Shown: positions 51,008-59,854, counted from the stretch's first letter. The stretch is 64,000 nucleotides of DNA from RUG14121 sp964533935 (GCA_964533935.1 CAZHOG010000005.1:1-64000), one strand, 5' to 3'. The notes: generated by a model not told the origin, from the letters alone. Program-made: numbers and translations.

Positions 51008-52639
51008 ATGAAAAAAAGTTCATTTATTGAAGGAACATTAATTGCAACACTTTCCATTATTTTTGTTAAAATTCTTGGAATGTTATATGTAATTCCTTTT
51101 TATGCAACTGTTGGTGTTTTAGGTTCAGCATTATATGCATATGCCTATAATATTTATATAATATTTTTAGATATTTCATCAGCGGGATTACCAACAGCAA
51201 TATCAAAGATTATTAATGAATATAATACACTTGGCCAAATGGATGCAAAAATGCGTGCATATGAAATAGGCAAAAAAATGATTTCATTAGTTTCAATAAT
51301 GGTTTTTATAATTTTATTTGTTTTTGCTAAACCAATTGCGACAATGATTATTGGAGAAATAAAAGGTGGAAATACGATAGCTGATGTAGCATTTGTAATA
51401 AGATGTGTTTCATTTGCTATATTAGTAGTCCCTTATTTATCTGTTACAAAAGGATTTTTACAAGGACATAAAATAATTAATGTTTCTTCTATCAGTCAAA
51501 TAATTGAACAAGTTGTAAGAATAACAATTATATTAGGTGGTAGTTATTTAGGAGTTAATGTATTGCATTTATCAATGAGAAATACTATTGGTATTGCAGT
51601 ATTTAGTGCTTTTGTTGCTGGATTATCTGCAATGTTATATATATTTGCTAATTTCAGAAAACATCGTAAAGAATTAGGATTTGAAGAAAAATATAAAAAA
51701 GATAAAGTTACTAACAAAGAAATTATTAAAAAAATTATTACGTATGCAATACCATTTATTATTATTGATATAGCCGTGTCAATTTATAATTTTATTGATA
51801 TGGTATTGATAATGCACACACTAAATTATTTAGATTTAGATGCCAAAACAATAGAATTTACTGCAACAGCTATTACAACATGGTCTGCTAAAATAGGAAT
51901 GATAGTAAATTCAGTTGCTATGGGAATGAGTGTAAGTTTAATTCCTACAATAGTTAGTGCCTTTACTTTAAAAAATTGGAAAGAAGTTAATAATAAATTA
52001 AATAAAGCTTTACAATTAATACTAATTTCTTCTGTTCCAATGGTAGTTGGATTATCCCTATTATCAAAACCAGTTTGGTCAATATTCTATGGTTATAATT
52101 TTAATGGAACTATTATATTAGCTGCGCATATTTTTACATCATTATTCTTTAATATATATGTAGTAACATCATCAACTCTTCAAAGTGTTAATAAATTTAA
52201 AGCAGTTTATATGAGTACATTGACTGGTTTTATAACTAATGCTTTATTAGATGTTCCTTTAATGTTATTATTTAATACATTGGGATTAAAACCATATTTA
52301 GGAGCTATTTTAGCTACTTGTATAGGATACTTCTTATCAGTTATAATAGCACTTACAATTCTAAAAAAAGAGCATAAATTAAGTTATAAATCAACTTATA
52401 AAGCACTTGGTAAAATATTGATTTCAACTTTAGTTATGATATTCATTGTTCTAATATTAAAAGCATTAATACCATTGAATGTTAATAGTAAATTAATGTG
52501 TATATTATATGTATCAGTAATTTCAATAGTTGGTGCAATAGTTTATGCCTTTGTTGGAGTAAAAACTAAATTATTTGAAGATGTATTTGGAAATACATAT
52601 ATGAATAAAATAAAAAGAAAGCTTATCCGTAAAGGATAA
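51008..52639 (+). CDS. Polysaccharide/lipid flippase of the SpoVB/MurJ superfamily
   Basis: A 543-residue membrane protein with about 14 hydrophobic segments (MOP superfamily). N-terminus SFIEGTLIATLSIIFVKILGMLYVIPFY and the following SSAGLPTAISKIINEYN, VTKGFLQGHK are typical of the SpoVB/YtgP group, which flips lipid-linked peptidoglycan or polysaccharide precursors. Start ATG 51008 after GAGTTGATC. It follows a Cse60-like gene, so a sporulation (cortex) link is plausible, but a general lipid II flippase role is equally possible. Confidence 0.85.
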   Translation: MKKSSFIEGTLIATLSIIFVKILGMLYVIPFYATVGVLGSALYAYAYNIYIIFLDISSAGLPTAISKIINEYNTLGQMDAKMRAYEIGKKMISLVSIMVFIILFVFAKPIATMIIGEIKGGNTIADVAFVIRCVSFAILVVPYLSVTKGFLQGHKIINVSSISQIIEQVVRITIILGGSYLGVNVLHLSMRNTIGIAVFSAFVAGLSAMLYIFANFRKHRKELGFEEKYKKDKVTNKEIIKKIITYAIPFIIIDIAVSIYNFIDMVLIMHTLNYLDLDAKTIEFTATAITTWSAKIGMIVNSVAMGMSVSLIPTIVSAFTLKNWKEVNNKLNKALQLILISSVPMVVGLSLLSKPVWSIFYGYNFNGTIILAAHIFTSLFFNIYVVTSSTLQSVNKFKAVYMSTLTGFITNALLDVPLMLLFNTLGLKPYLGAILATCIGYFLSVIIALTILKKEHKLSYKSTYKALGKILISTLVMIFIVLILKALIPLNVNSKLMCILYVSVISIVGAIVYAFVGVKTKLFEDVFGNTYMNKIKRKLIRKG

Positions 52640-52642
52640 GCT
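52618..52642 (-). terminator. Terminator of the minus-strand coiled-coil gene, inside the flippase 3' end
   Basis: AGCTTATCC/GGATAAGCT stem (52619-52642) with a T-rich run only on the minus strand (towards 52610). It overlaps the last codons of the flippase gene. Confidence 0.7.
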
Positions 52643-52946
52643 AAACCATATACATATTTGTAGTATTCTCAAAACTTTCTGTTGAAGTTACATTACTAGT
52701 TTCAAGTTTTGTAAGTCTACTATCAATTCTATTTAATTGTCTTTCAATTTTGGAAATTCTTGATTCAATGTCATTAGTATCATAACCATTTGTATTTGGC
52801 ATTCCATATCCTGGACCTGCATAAAATGATTGATTATATTGTCCAGATTGAACAGGCATCATGTTATTTGGAACCATATTATTTGGCATATAGTTTCCAT
52901 ATGAATAAGAGGCTTCGTTAAAGAAAGAATTACGGTCCTTTTTCAT
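52641..52946 (-). CDS. Low-complexity plus coiled-coil small protein
   Basis: A 101-residue protein with two parts: an N-terminal Asn/Pro/Met/Gly/Tyr/Gln-rich stretch (about 5-58, containing NNMVPNNMMPVQSGQYNQ) and a C-terminal heptad-like helix (about 60-85, IESRISKIERQLNRIDSRLTKLE). I do not recognise the family. The composition recalls spore coat or surface proteins; the location near Cse60-like, flippase and GerQ genes agrees, but this is inference. Start ATG 52946 with AAGGAG nine bases upstream; ATG 52955 would overlap that site. Confidence 0.65.
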   Translation of the reverse strand: MKKDRNSFFNEASYSYGNYMPNNMVPNNMMPVQSGQYNQSFYAGPGYGMPNTNGYDTNDIESRISKIERQLNRIDSRLTKLETSNVTSTESFENTTNMYMV

Positions 52947-53000
52947 TATTTCCATCTCCTTAATTTTATTATATGAAAAGTATAGAAAGTAGTGATAAAA

Positions 53001-53630
53001 ATGCGTTTAAGAAATGTAAAAAATGCCCAAGAAATTTTAGATAATAGTTCTTATGTAATTAAAGAACCAGAAAAATATAAAGGTAAGTTTAATGAATTAT
53101 TTAATAATGATAATCCTATTTGCTTAGAAATTGGCATGGGAAAAGGTAAATTCATTACTACATTAGCTCTTGAAAATCCAAATATTAATTATATTGGCCT
53201 TGAAAAATATCAAAGTGTTCTAGTTAGAGGAGTTCAAAAAGCTGATGAAATGGAAATCCCTAATTTAAAATTAATTTGTTATGACGCAAAAGAATTAGCA
53301 AATGTATTTGATCATGAAATAGATACTATATATTTAAATTTTTCAGATCCATGGCCTAAAAATAGACATTCAGATAGAAGATTAACAAGTCATATATTTT
53401 TAAGTGTATATGATAATATATTTAAAAATCAAAAAAAGATTATTCAAAAAACCGACAATATAATTTTATTTGCATCTTCATTATCTTCTTTAAGTACTTA
53501 TGGTTATACATTAGAAGAAGTATCTTTAGATTTACATAATACAGATATTCATAATATTGAAACTGAATATGAAGATAAATTTAGTAATAAAGGATTTAAA
53601 ATTAATTATTTAAAAGCAACAAAAGATTAA
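53001..53630 (+). CDS. trmB: tRNA (guanine-N7-)-methyltransferase
   Basis: A 209-residue enzyme forming m7G46 in tRNA. SAM site LEIGMGKGKFI, then YIGLEKYQSVLVRGVQKA, and the TrmB signature LNFSDPWPKNRHSDRRLT near residue 110. Start ATG 53001 after GTGAT; the frame upstream lacks a better site. Terminator follows. Confidence 0.95.
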   Translation: MRLRNVKNAQEILDNSSYVIKEPEKYKGKFNELFNNDNPICLEIGMGKGKFITTLALENPNINYIGLEKYQSVLVRGVQKADEMEIPNLKLICYDAKELANVFDHEIDTIYLNFSDPWPKNRHSDRRLTSHIFLSVYDNIFKNQKKIIQKTDNIILFASSLSSLSTYGYTLEEVSLDLHNTDIHNIETEYEDKFSNKGFKINYLKATKD

Positions 53631-53645
53631 AAAGTTGCTTTTTTT
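53613..53645 (+). terminator. Terminator of trmB
   Basis: AAAGCAAC (53613-53620) and GTTGCTTT (53634-53641), T run. Confidence 0.75.
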
Positions 53646-53656
53646 ATGAAATGATG

Positions 53657-53662
53657 TATAAT
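53657..53662 (+). promoter_or_regulatory. -10 box upstream of the 53670 gene
   Basis: TATAAT at 53657-53662 puts the transcript start near 53669. This leaves no leader for GTG 53670 but a 19-base leader with AAGGGAG for an ATA at 53688. Confidence 0.5.
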
Positions 53663-53669
53663 ATTCCGA

Positions 53670-54290
53670 GTGAAAAAGGGAGCTATTATAAACAAAAAGA
53701 ATTTTATTAAAAGTATTTATCCATATTTATTATCTGGTTGCATATTAACAGGTGGTTTTAAACTTTCAACAGGTCATTTACCATTTTATGTTGACAAAGA
53801 TAAACTAAATAGAGAAATTGATATAAACTATGAAAATGATATAACATATTTACTTAATAAAGATTATATTGACAAAGATTCTATATTACCAAATAAATTA
53901 TCTATATACGAATCATGGAATGAAAAAGAAGATGGCAGTTATTATCGTTATGTTAATGTATATGATTTAACTGGTGTTTCTCAAGATGATTATTTAAATT
54001 TAATTAATGGTGACAAAGAAATATTATCTGGAATAGAAAATTCTAAAATTACTCATTTAGAAACATCTTCAACCAAACCAGAATCACTTACTAAATATAA
54101 AGCTATATTTCGATTTGTTAGTGAAAATGATTACATATATGTTAAAGAATCAAGTTTTCAAAACGTTATGGAAACTTTAGATTTTTTAAAACTATTATTA
54201 TCTACTACAGCATTAATATTTTTAATAAGATCTAATAATATAGCCTTAAACGAAAATAACAAAGATATAATGAAAAAAATATTAAAATAA
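53670..54290 (+). CDS. Hypothetical membrane protein, 200-206 residues
   Basis: I do not recognise this protein. It has a first hydrophobic segment near 15-32 (SIYPYLLSGCILTGGF), a polar domain of about 130 residues (KDSILPNKLSIYESWNEKEDG) and a second hydrophobic segment near 178-195 (LDFLKLLLSTTALIFLI), so both ends probably face the cytosol. Start: GTG 53670 is in frame, but the Shine-Dalgarno AAAGGGAG (53675-53682) lies after it and is five bases before ATA 53688. See the finding on ATA starts. It is located between trmB and secE. Confidence 0.6.
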   Translation: MKKGAIINKKNFIKSIYPYLLSGCILTGGFKLSTGHLPFYVDKDKLNREIDINYENDITYLLNKDYIDKDSILPNKLSIYESWNEKEDGSYYRYVNVYDLTGVSQDDYLNLINGDKEILSGIENSKITHLETSSTKPESLTKYKAIFRFVSENDYIYVKESSFQNVMETLDFLKLLLSTTALIFLIRSNNIALNENNKDIMKKILK

Positions 54291-54330
54291 ACTTGCAAAT
54301 ATAAACTATTTATGATTAAATATAAGTATC

Positions 54331-54348
54331 AACACGAAAGTGTTTTTA
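54331..54348 (+). terminator. Short hairpin with T run before secE
   Basis: AACAC (54331-54335), GAAA tetraloop, GTGTT (54340-54344), T run. It may end the preceding transcript or act as a leader element of secE. Confidence 0.5.
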
Positions 54349-54378
54349 TTTTGGATTTTTTTAACGGGGTGAATAATA

Positions 54379-54672
54379 ATGACAAAGAAAAAAGAAGAAA
54401 TTAAAGAAACAAATAATATGATTGAAAAAGTAGAAGATACTAAGATCACAAAAGAAAAGAAAGTAAAAAAGAATAAGGTTAAAAAGGAAAAGAAACCTAA
54501 GAAACCAAGTTATATTAAAGAAGTAAGAACTGAAATGAAAAAAGTAAGTTGGCCTACTAAAAAAGAAGTATTAAAATATACTTTTGCAACAATAGTTTTT
54601 TGCTTAGTAGTATGTGGATTTTTCCAACTACTTAATTTAGGATTATCTTTATTAAAGGGGATGTTTGAATAA
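54379..54672 (+). CDS. secE: Preprotein translocase subunit SecE
   Basis: A 97-residue protein. A Lys/Glu-rich N-terminal extension (about 1-42) precedes the conserved SecE core: YIKEVRTEMKKVSWPTKKEVLKYT, then one membrane helix (about 68-90). The extension is longer than in most Firmicutes. SecE clamps SecY. GGGGTG precedes ATG. The stop overlaps nusG (TAATG). Confidence 0.93.
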   Translation: MTKKKEEIKETNNMIEKVEDTKITKEKKVKKNKVKKEKKPKKPSYIKEVRTEMKKVSWPTKKEVLKYTFATIVFCLVVCGFFQLLNLGLSLLKGMFE

Positions 54673-55208
54673 TGGAAAACGAAAAATTATGGTATGTAGT
54701 TAACACTTATAGTGGACATGAAAGTAAAGTTAAGGAAAAATTAGAATCTAAAGTTGAATCTATGGATATGCAAGATAACATTTTTAGAGTAATAGTTCCA
54801 GAAACTACTGAAATTGAAATTAAAGATGGTGTTAAAAAAGAAAAAACTAAAAAAATGTTTCCAGGATATATTCTTGTTGAAATGATTATGAGTGATGAAG
54901 CATGGTATATAGTTCGTAATACTCCAGGAGTAACTGGATTTATTGGTTCTTCAGGAAGAGGAGCTAAACCAACACCACTTCCACCACAAGAAATTGATCG
55001 TGTTTTATCAACTATGGGTATGAGCAGAATTGATATTGATTCAGAAATGAATGTTGGAGATACTGTAAATATTGTTGATGGACCATTCAAAGGAATGACT
55101 GGTAGAGTAGATTCTATTGATCAAGATAATAATAGATTAAATGTATTAATTGATTTATTTGGTCAAGAAACTCCAGTTGAAGTAGAATTATTCCAAGTTA
55201 ACAAATAA
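54672..55208 (+). CDS. nusG: Transcription termination/antitermination factor NusG
   Basis: A 178-residue NusG: N-terminal NGN domain (WYVVNTYSGHESKVKEKLE, MFPGYILVEM) and C-terminal KOW domain (about 125-178, GDTVNIVDGPFKGMTGRVDSID). It binds RNA polymerase and couples it to the ribosome. Translationally coupled to secE. In most genomes rplK follows; here a terminator follows and rplK is about 23 kb away. Confidence 0.96.
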   Translation: MENEKLWYVVNTYSGHESKVKEKLESKVESMDMQDNIFRVIVPETTEIEIKDGVKKEKTKKMFPGYILVEMIMSDEAWYIVRNTPGVTGFIGSSGRGAKPTPLPPQEIDRVLSTMGMSRIDIDSEMNVGDTVNIVDGPFKGMTGRVDSIDQDNNRLNVLIDLFGQETPVEVELFQVNK

Positions 55209-55220
55209 TAAAAATAATGT

Positions 55221-55248
55221 AAAGCATATAATTTTATATGCTTTTTTT
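55221..55248 (+). terminator. Terminator of secE-nusG
   Basis: AAAGCATATAA (55221-55231) and TTATATGCTTT (55234-55244), T run. Confidence 0.8.
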
Positions 55249-55289
55249 ATTATTCTTTGGTATACTATTTTTAGAATAGGGTGAATAAA

Positions 55290-56213
55290 ATGGAACAGGG
55301 AAAAATAAGTATGCTTGAAAAATATGGCGAAAATTTAACAGCAAAGACATATATTACAGATCCAGCCATCGCTCGTGAAGAGGAAATAAAACAATGTATA
55401 TTAACTTTATTAACACCTGAAAAAAGTGCTTTATTAGTAGGTAAGCCAGGAATTGGTAAAACTGCTATAGTAGAAGGTTTAGCATTTCGTATTCAAAGAA
55501 AAATGGTTCCAAACGCATTACTTGATTGGGAAATTATAAAATTAAATATTGCAAGTTTAAATGGAACAATTAATACAGAAGGCCAAACTGAAAATAGAGT
55601 CGATTTATTATTAAAAGAATTAGCTCAAAGATCTAAATTGATATTATTTATTGATGAAACTCATGTATTAATTACAAGAGGTGCTGAAAATGGGTTGGAC
55701 TTAGCTAATATGTTAAAAGCAGGACTAGATAGAGGTACTATAAAAATGATTGGTGCAACTACTACTGAAGAATATGAACAATATATTTTAAGAGATAGAG
55801 CATTCTTAAGACGTTTCCAAAAAATTGATGTTTTAGAAGCTGATCAACCTACAGTTGTAAAAATATTAATGGGAACACTTCCTAAATTAGAAAAACAAAT
55901 TGGTGTAACAGTGAATTATACTGATTTCGTAAAAGAAAGATTTATGAAATTCATTGTTGAGATGACTGATGAATATAAAAGAATTTATGAAGTTGCTGCT
56001 AGATATCCAGATATTTCATTAACAATATTAGCTAATGCAATGACATATGCACTATTTGATAATGAAACTGAAGTAAAAACAAAGCATTTTTATAAAGCAG
56101 TTTGTAATGCTAGAAATATTTATGAAGATGCAAAGAAAAAAGAAATAGAAAGATTTAAAATTGAATTTTCTGATTTAATAAAAGAAGAAAATGTAAATTT
56201 AAATGAATATTAA
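55290..56213 (+). CDS. Stand-alone ClpB/ClpA D1-like AAA+ ATPase
   Basis: A 307-residue protein consisting of just one AAA+ module similar to D1 of ClpA/ClpB/ClpC. Walker A GKPGIGKTA near residue 48, Walker B LILFIDETH (usually IDEIH), sensor 1 IGATTTEEYEQYILRDRAFLRRF with the arginine finger, and the small helical domain to the end. It lacks the Clp N-domain, middle domain and D2. It ends with a charged tail. Start ATG 55290 after GGGTGA; GTG 55281 is part of that site. The next gene starts 13 bases after its stop. Function unknown. Confidence 0.8.
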   Translation: MEQGKISMLEKYGENLTAKTYITDPAIAREEEIKQCILTLLTPEKSALLVGKPGIGKTAIVEGLAFRIQRKMVPNALLDWEIIKLNIASLNGTINTEGQTENRVDLLLKELAQRSKLILFIDETHVLITRGAENGLDLANMLKAGLDRGTIKMIGATTTEEYEQYILRDRAFLRRFQKIDVLEADQPTVVKILMGTLPKLEKQIGVTVNYTDFVKERFMKFIVEMTDEYKRIYEVAARYPDISLTILANAMTYALFDNETEVKTKHFYKAVCNARNIYEDAKKKEIERFKIEFSDLIKEENVNLNEY

Positions 56214-56226
56214 AGGAGGAGAAGAA

Positions 56227-57300
56227 ATGGAAAAATTAAGAATAGTACAAATTGGTTGTGGAAAAATGAGTAAATATACAATGCGATATGTATATGAAAA
56301 AAATGCAACTATAGCTGGTGCTTTTGATGTAAATGAAAATGTAATCGGTGAAGATATTGGTAAAATTATTGAGAGCGATGATAAAAATATTATCGTTGAA
56401 GATATTAAAAATCTAGATGTTAGATTAAAAGAAATTAAACCTGATGCAGCAATCGTAACTACTATGAGTTTAATGTGTGATTTACATGATGTATTAAGAG
56501 TATGTGCTCAAAATGGCGTTAATACTGTTACTACTTGTGAAGAAGCATTTTTCTCAAGTAATTCCAATCCAAGAATATTTAAAGAAATTGATGTTTTAGC
56601 AAAAGCAAATAATTGTACAATTACAGGATGTGGTTACCAAGATATTTTCTGGGGTAATTTGATATCAGTTATAGCTGGTTCAACACATTCAATTAAAAAA
56701 ATTAAGGGTTCATCTTCTTATAATGTTGAAGATTATGGTATCGCTTTAGCAAATGCTCATGGTGCTGGATTAACATTAGATGAATTTGAAAAAAATATAG
56801 CAGTTGTTGATAAGATTTCTGAAGAAGAGCGTCAAGCATTAATTAATGATGGTAAATTTTTACCAAGCTATATGTGGAATGTAGTAGGATGGCTTGCAGA
56901 TAAATTTAAATTAAATATTACTTCTCTAACTCAAGAGTGTATTCCAACTACAAATGAAACTGATCTACATTCAGATACTTTAGATATGGATATAGTTGCT
57001 GGTAATGCTACTGGAATGTGTGCTATTGTTAAAGCAACAACAGAAGAAGGAATAGAAATTGAAGCTGAATGTATTGGTAAAGTTTATAATAGTGAAGAAT
57101 TTGATAAAAATGAATGGACTATTGAAGGCGAACCAAACACAACAGTTACAGTAAATCGTCCTGCAACAGTTGAATTAACATGTGCTGATATTGTTAATAG
57201 AATACCTGATGTCATTAATTCAAAACCTGGATTTGTACCAACAAGTGAATTTGATGATCCAAAATATAGATTGAATTCTCTAGATACATATATTAAATAA
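56227..57300 (+). CDS. 2,4-diaminopentanoate dehydrogenase-like oxidoreductase
   Basis: A 357-residue NAD(P)-dependent enzyme with a dihydrodipicolinate reductase-like N-terminal Rossmann domain (IVQIGCGKMSKYTMRYV, AAIVTTMS, TCEEAFF) and a C-terminal domain with TGCGYQDIFWGNLI and NAHGAGLTLDEFE. By memory this matches the Ord family of oxidative ornithine/lysine fermentation (2,4-diaminopentanoate dehydrogenase). The other genes of that pathway (oraS/oraE, ortA/B) are not here, so the substrate is open. Start ATG 56227 after AAGGAGG; co-transcribed with the AAA+ gene. Confidence 0.7.
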   Translation: MEKLRIVQIGCGKMSKYTMRYVYEKNATIAGAFDVNENVIGEDIGKIIESDDKNIIVEDIKNLDVRLKEIKPDAAIVTTMSLMCDLHDVLRVCAQNGVNTVTTCEEAFFSSNSNPRIFKEIDVLAKANNCTITGCGYQDIFWGNLISVIAGSTHSIKKIKGSSSYNVEDYGIALANAHGAGLTLDEFEKNIAVVDKISEEERQALINDGKFLPSYMWNVVGWLADKFKLNITSLTQECIPTTNETDLHSDTLDMDIVAGNATGMCAIVKATTEEGIEIEAECIGKVYNSEEFDKNEWTIEGEPNTTVTVNRPATVELTCADIVNRIPDVINSKPGFVPTSEFDDPKYRLNSLDTYIK

Positions 57301-57324
57301 AAAGTAGCTTTATAGCTACTTTTG
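57299..57324 (+). terminator. Terminator
   Basis: AAAAGTAGCT/AGCTACTTTT stem around 57300-57323, short T run. Confidence 0.65.
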
Positions 57325-57385
57325 CCTTTTGTATTTACTTTTAAATAAATTGTGGTAAAATACTTTTATGCGTGAGAGTGATGAT

Positions 57386-57730
57386 ATGATTGACGAATTT
57401 CAAGAACAACGAGAAATATTAAAAATTTTTTTAGAAAATCATTCAAAATTTTTTTCTAAGAATAAAATTCTTAGTAAATATGATTTAGAAGAATTAAAAG
57501 ATAATTTTTGCTCATTAATATATGAAATGGAAGAAGAAGAAGATAATATTTTTTATATACAAGTAATAAATTATATTGATGATGAATATCAATATATCTA
57601 TGAACCAAATAATAATGAATTATCTACTTATAACCATTTAGGAGAAATGTTATATTCAATGACAATAAGTAAAGAAGTATTATTACCTGAAACAGAACTA
57701 ACATTAATTAAGACATTACAAAAAGCCTAG
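57386..57730 (+). CDS. Acidic hypothetical protein, 114 residues
   Basis: A small acidic cytosolic protein; I do not recognise it. It has a helical N-terminal half (EFQEQREILKIFLENHSKFF, SKYDLEELKDNF), a run of four Glu before Asp-Asn (about 57-61), and a beta-like end (QVINYIDDEYQYIYEPNN). Start ATG 57386 after GAGAGTGAT; ATG 57368 lacks a site. It is convergent with the LCP gene. Confidence 0.6.
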   Translation: MIDEFQEQREILKIFLENHSKFFSKNKILSKYDLEELKDNFCSLIYEMEEEEDNIFYIQVINYIDDEYQYIYEPNNNELSTYNHLGEMLYSMTISKEVLLPETELTLIKTLQKA

Positions 57731-57748
57731 TAAACTAGACTTTTTTTA
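57723..57748 (-). terminator. Terminator of the LCP gene
   Basis: On the minus strand AGTCTAG pairs with CTAGGCT (one G-U pair) around a TTTA loop, then T run. On the plus strand the same stem has a C-A mismatch, so it works mainly for the minus gene. Confidence 0.6.
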
Positions 57749-59728
57749 TTCTGTTGTTGAATCATTACTATCGCTTGTTGTATCACTAACTATAGGAATT
57801 TCAGAAATAATATTTTCTTCGGTTTTAGGCGTTTCAGTTGTAGTAGTAGTATTTGTATTACTTTCATTATTATCAGTTGTATTAGACTCTACTACATTAG
57901 GAGCTGTTTCTTGAACATTACCACCTAATTGAATATTAATAGTGGAAATAGCTTTTGCTAAAACTCCTGAATGAATACTTTGTGCAGTTACCAAACCACC
58001 AACTCCTGAAGTAGTAATGGTAACACCATTTGCTGCTCCCCAACTTCTTACATAAGCTTCTGTACTTCCAGTAAAGTCTGGAACTAATTGAAGCTTAGCA
58101 CCTGAAGTAATTCCTTTTCCAGTAACACCTGCTTCATAGTTTTCACCATAAGTATAATTAAATGTTTTTACAATTTCTTTTTGTTCAATACCTAAATTAA
58201 CTTTCATTAACTTTTTAATAGCTTCTAAACTATCTGGATAATAACTTAATGCTGAAGTATAAGAATTACTTCCTTGCATAAATACAGGTAGTGTATAGCT
58301 TTCTAAATATGTTTTATGAATTGTAACGAAATCGTCTCCGTTTAAAGAGTTACCTAACATATCTTTTAAAACATTATAGAATGATAAAATTTGTTTAGTA
58401 CTCATATTAGTTGAAATATTTTTTGATATTGCATCAAGTGCACTTTCAAATTTATCAAAAGATTTAAGTTGTATAACTTTTTTAGATACAGCTTCTACAA
58501 TTTGTTGTTGGTGTCTATTTCTTGCAATATCACTCTCTAAAAAGCCATGTCTATTTCTTGCATATGCAAGTGCTTGTTCACCGTTTAAATGTTGCCATCC
58601 AGTATCCATACATACAAGATTGGTTGTATCCCTTAACGAATTACTTTCACATAATTTGCCTTCACCATGAACTTTAACATAATAATCATAATTTGGTTGC
58701 TCAACATCTACATCAACACCACCTAAAGTTTCAACTAAATCTATGAAACCTCGGAAATTAATTTTTGCATAATAATCAATATTAACATCAGTCAACTGTT
58801 TAATTGTATCTATAACGCAACTTGTTCCATATGCAGCAGATGAATTTATTTTATTATATGCATTATGATTGCATGCAATTGGGACATAAGTATCTCTTGG
58901 AAAGCTCATCATTGTTGCTGTTAATGTTTTAGGATTAAATGTAACAAGTATTAAAGTATCACCGTTAAATGCAGCATTAGCATTTAAACCGTCTCCTTCA
59001 GAATCAACTCCCATAACCAATACAGTAAAGGGTTCAGTTAAACTCTTTGTAGCAACTAATTCATTATCTTTATTTTCCATTTTTTTACTATATTCATAAA
59101 CAACTTTTGTTTCGCTATCTATATTTTTATAAGCATCTTCATTAGCAAATAAAATAACATAATTATTAGAAACAAATATTCCATCTATTTCCTTATTATA
59201 TAATGCAGCTAGCATTGAATAATAATCTTCATAATAATTTATTTCATTTTTTAATTTTTTATTCTTTATTAATTCTTTAGCAAGAACATGTCCTTCAATA
59301 GCTTCTTCATTTTCAATCATTCCTAGTTTACTATCTGAAGTTATTTCAGTATCACTAAGAGCAATTAAATTAGTTGTATATAAAGTATACTTAGAAGTAG
59401 ATAATTTATCTATTTTTCCATAAAACTTATTAATAGTATAACTTCCAAATCCAAAAACACCTGCTAATAAAATGGTAATTATCGCTGTTATAACAAGAGT
59501 TTTATTTCTTTTAGTAATTAAGTTAACTAGATTCCATATGAAATATACTAATAACCAAACTATAAAAATTATCATTAGAACAATTCTTAAAACTGTTTCT
59601 ATTCCCTCTAGATTTAATAATCCTTTTATAAAGAAAATTAATGTTATTAAATATCCTAAAAAAGCAATAATATATAAACTTAATAATACTTTATTACTTT
59701 TTTTAATCTTATTAAAAAGTACTTTCAT
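57746..59728 (-). CDS. LytR-CpsA-Psr (LCP) family wall polymer transferase
   Basis: A 660-residue membrane protein. Three N-terminal TM segments (about 12-35, 43-68 and 78-98), a large external accessory region (110-245), then the LCP domain (about 250-450): VLVMGVDSEGDG, DTLILVTFNPKTLTATMMSFPRDT with the catalytic Arg, INSSAAYG, and ARNRHGFLESDIARNRHQQ. A further C-terminal domain and a Thr/Asn/Glu-rich tail follow. LCP enzymes attach wall teichoic acid or capsule polymers to peptidoglycan. Start ATG 59728 after GGGAGTGA; the frame upstream has no Shine-Dalgarno. Divergent from the dockerin-cohesin genes. Confidence 0.92.
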   Translation of the reverse strand: MKVLFNKIKKSNKVLLSLYIIAFLGYLITLIFFIKGLLNLEGIETVLRIVLMIIFIVWLLVYFIWNLVNLITKRNKTLVITAIITILLAGVFGFGSYTINKFYGKIDKLSTSKYTLYTTNLIALSDTEITSDSKLGMIENEEAIEGHVLAKELIKNKKLKNEINYYEDYYSMLAALYNKEIDGIFVSNNYVILFANEDAYKNIDSETKVVYEYSKKMENKDNELVATKSLTEPFTVLVMGVDSEGDGLNANAAFNGDTLILVTFNPKTLTATMMSFPRDTYVPIACNHNAYNKINSSAAYGTSCVIDTIKQLTDVNIDYYAKINFRGFIDLVETLGGVDVDVEQPNYDYYVKVHGEGKLCESNSLRDTTNLVCMDTGWQHLNGEQALAYARNRHGFLESDIARNRHQQQIVEAVSKKVIQLKSFDKFESALDAISKNISTNMSTKQILSFYNVLKDMLGNSLNGDDFVTIHKTYLESYTLPVFMQGSNSYTSALSYYPDSLEAIKKLMKVNLGIEQKEIVKTFNYTYGENYEAGVTGKGITSGAKLQLVPDFTGSTEAYVRSWGAANGVTITTSGVGGLVTAQSIHSGVLAKAISTINIQLGGNVQETAPNVVESNTTDNNESNTNTTTTTETPKTEENIISEIPIVSDTTSDSNDSTTE

Positions 59729-59854
59729 ATAGTCACTCCCAATTATTATCATTAGTACCAAGTATATCATATTTTCTTTTAAATTAATACTTGTTATTTT
59801 ATTAACAATTTATTGACATTTTTTTCATTTTGAATCAAAATAAATGACAAAATA

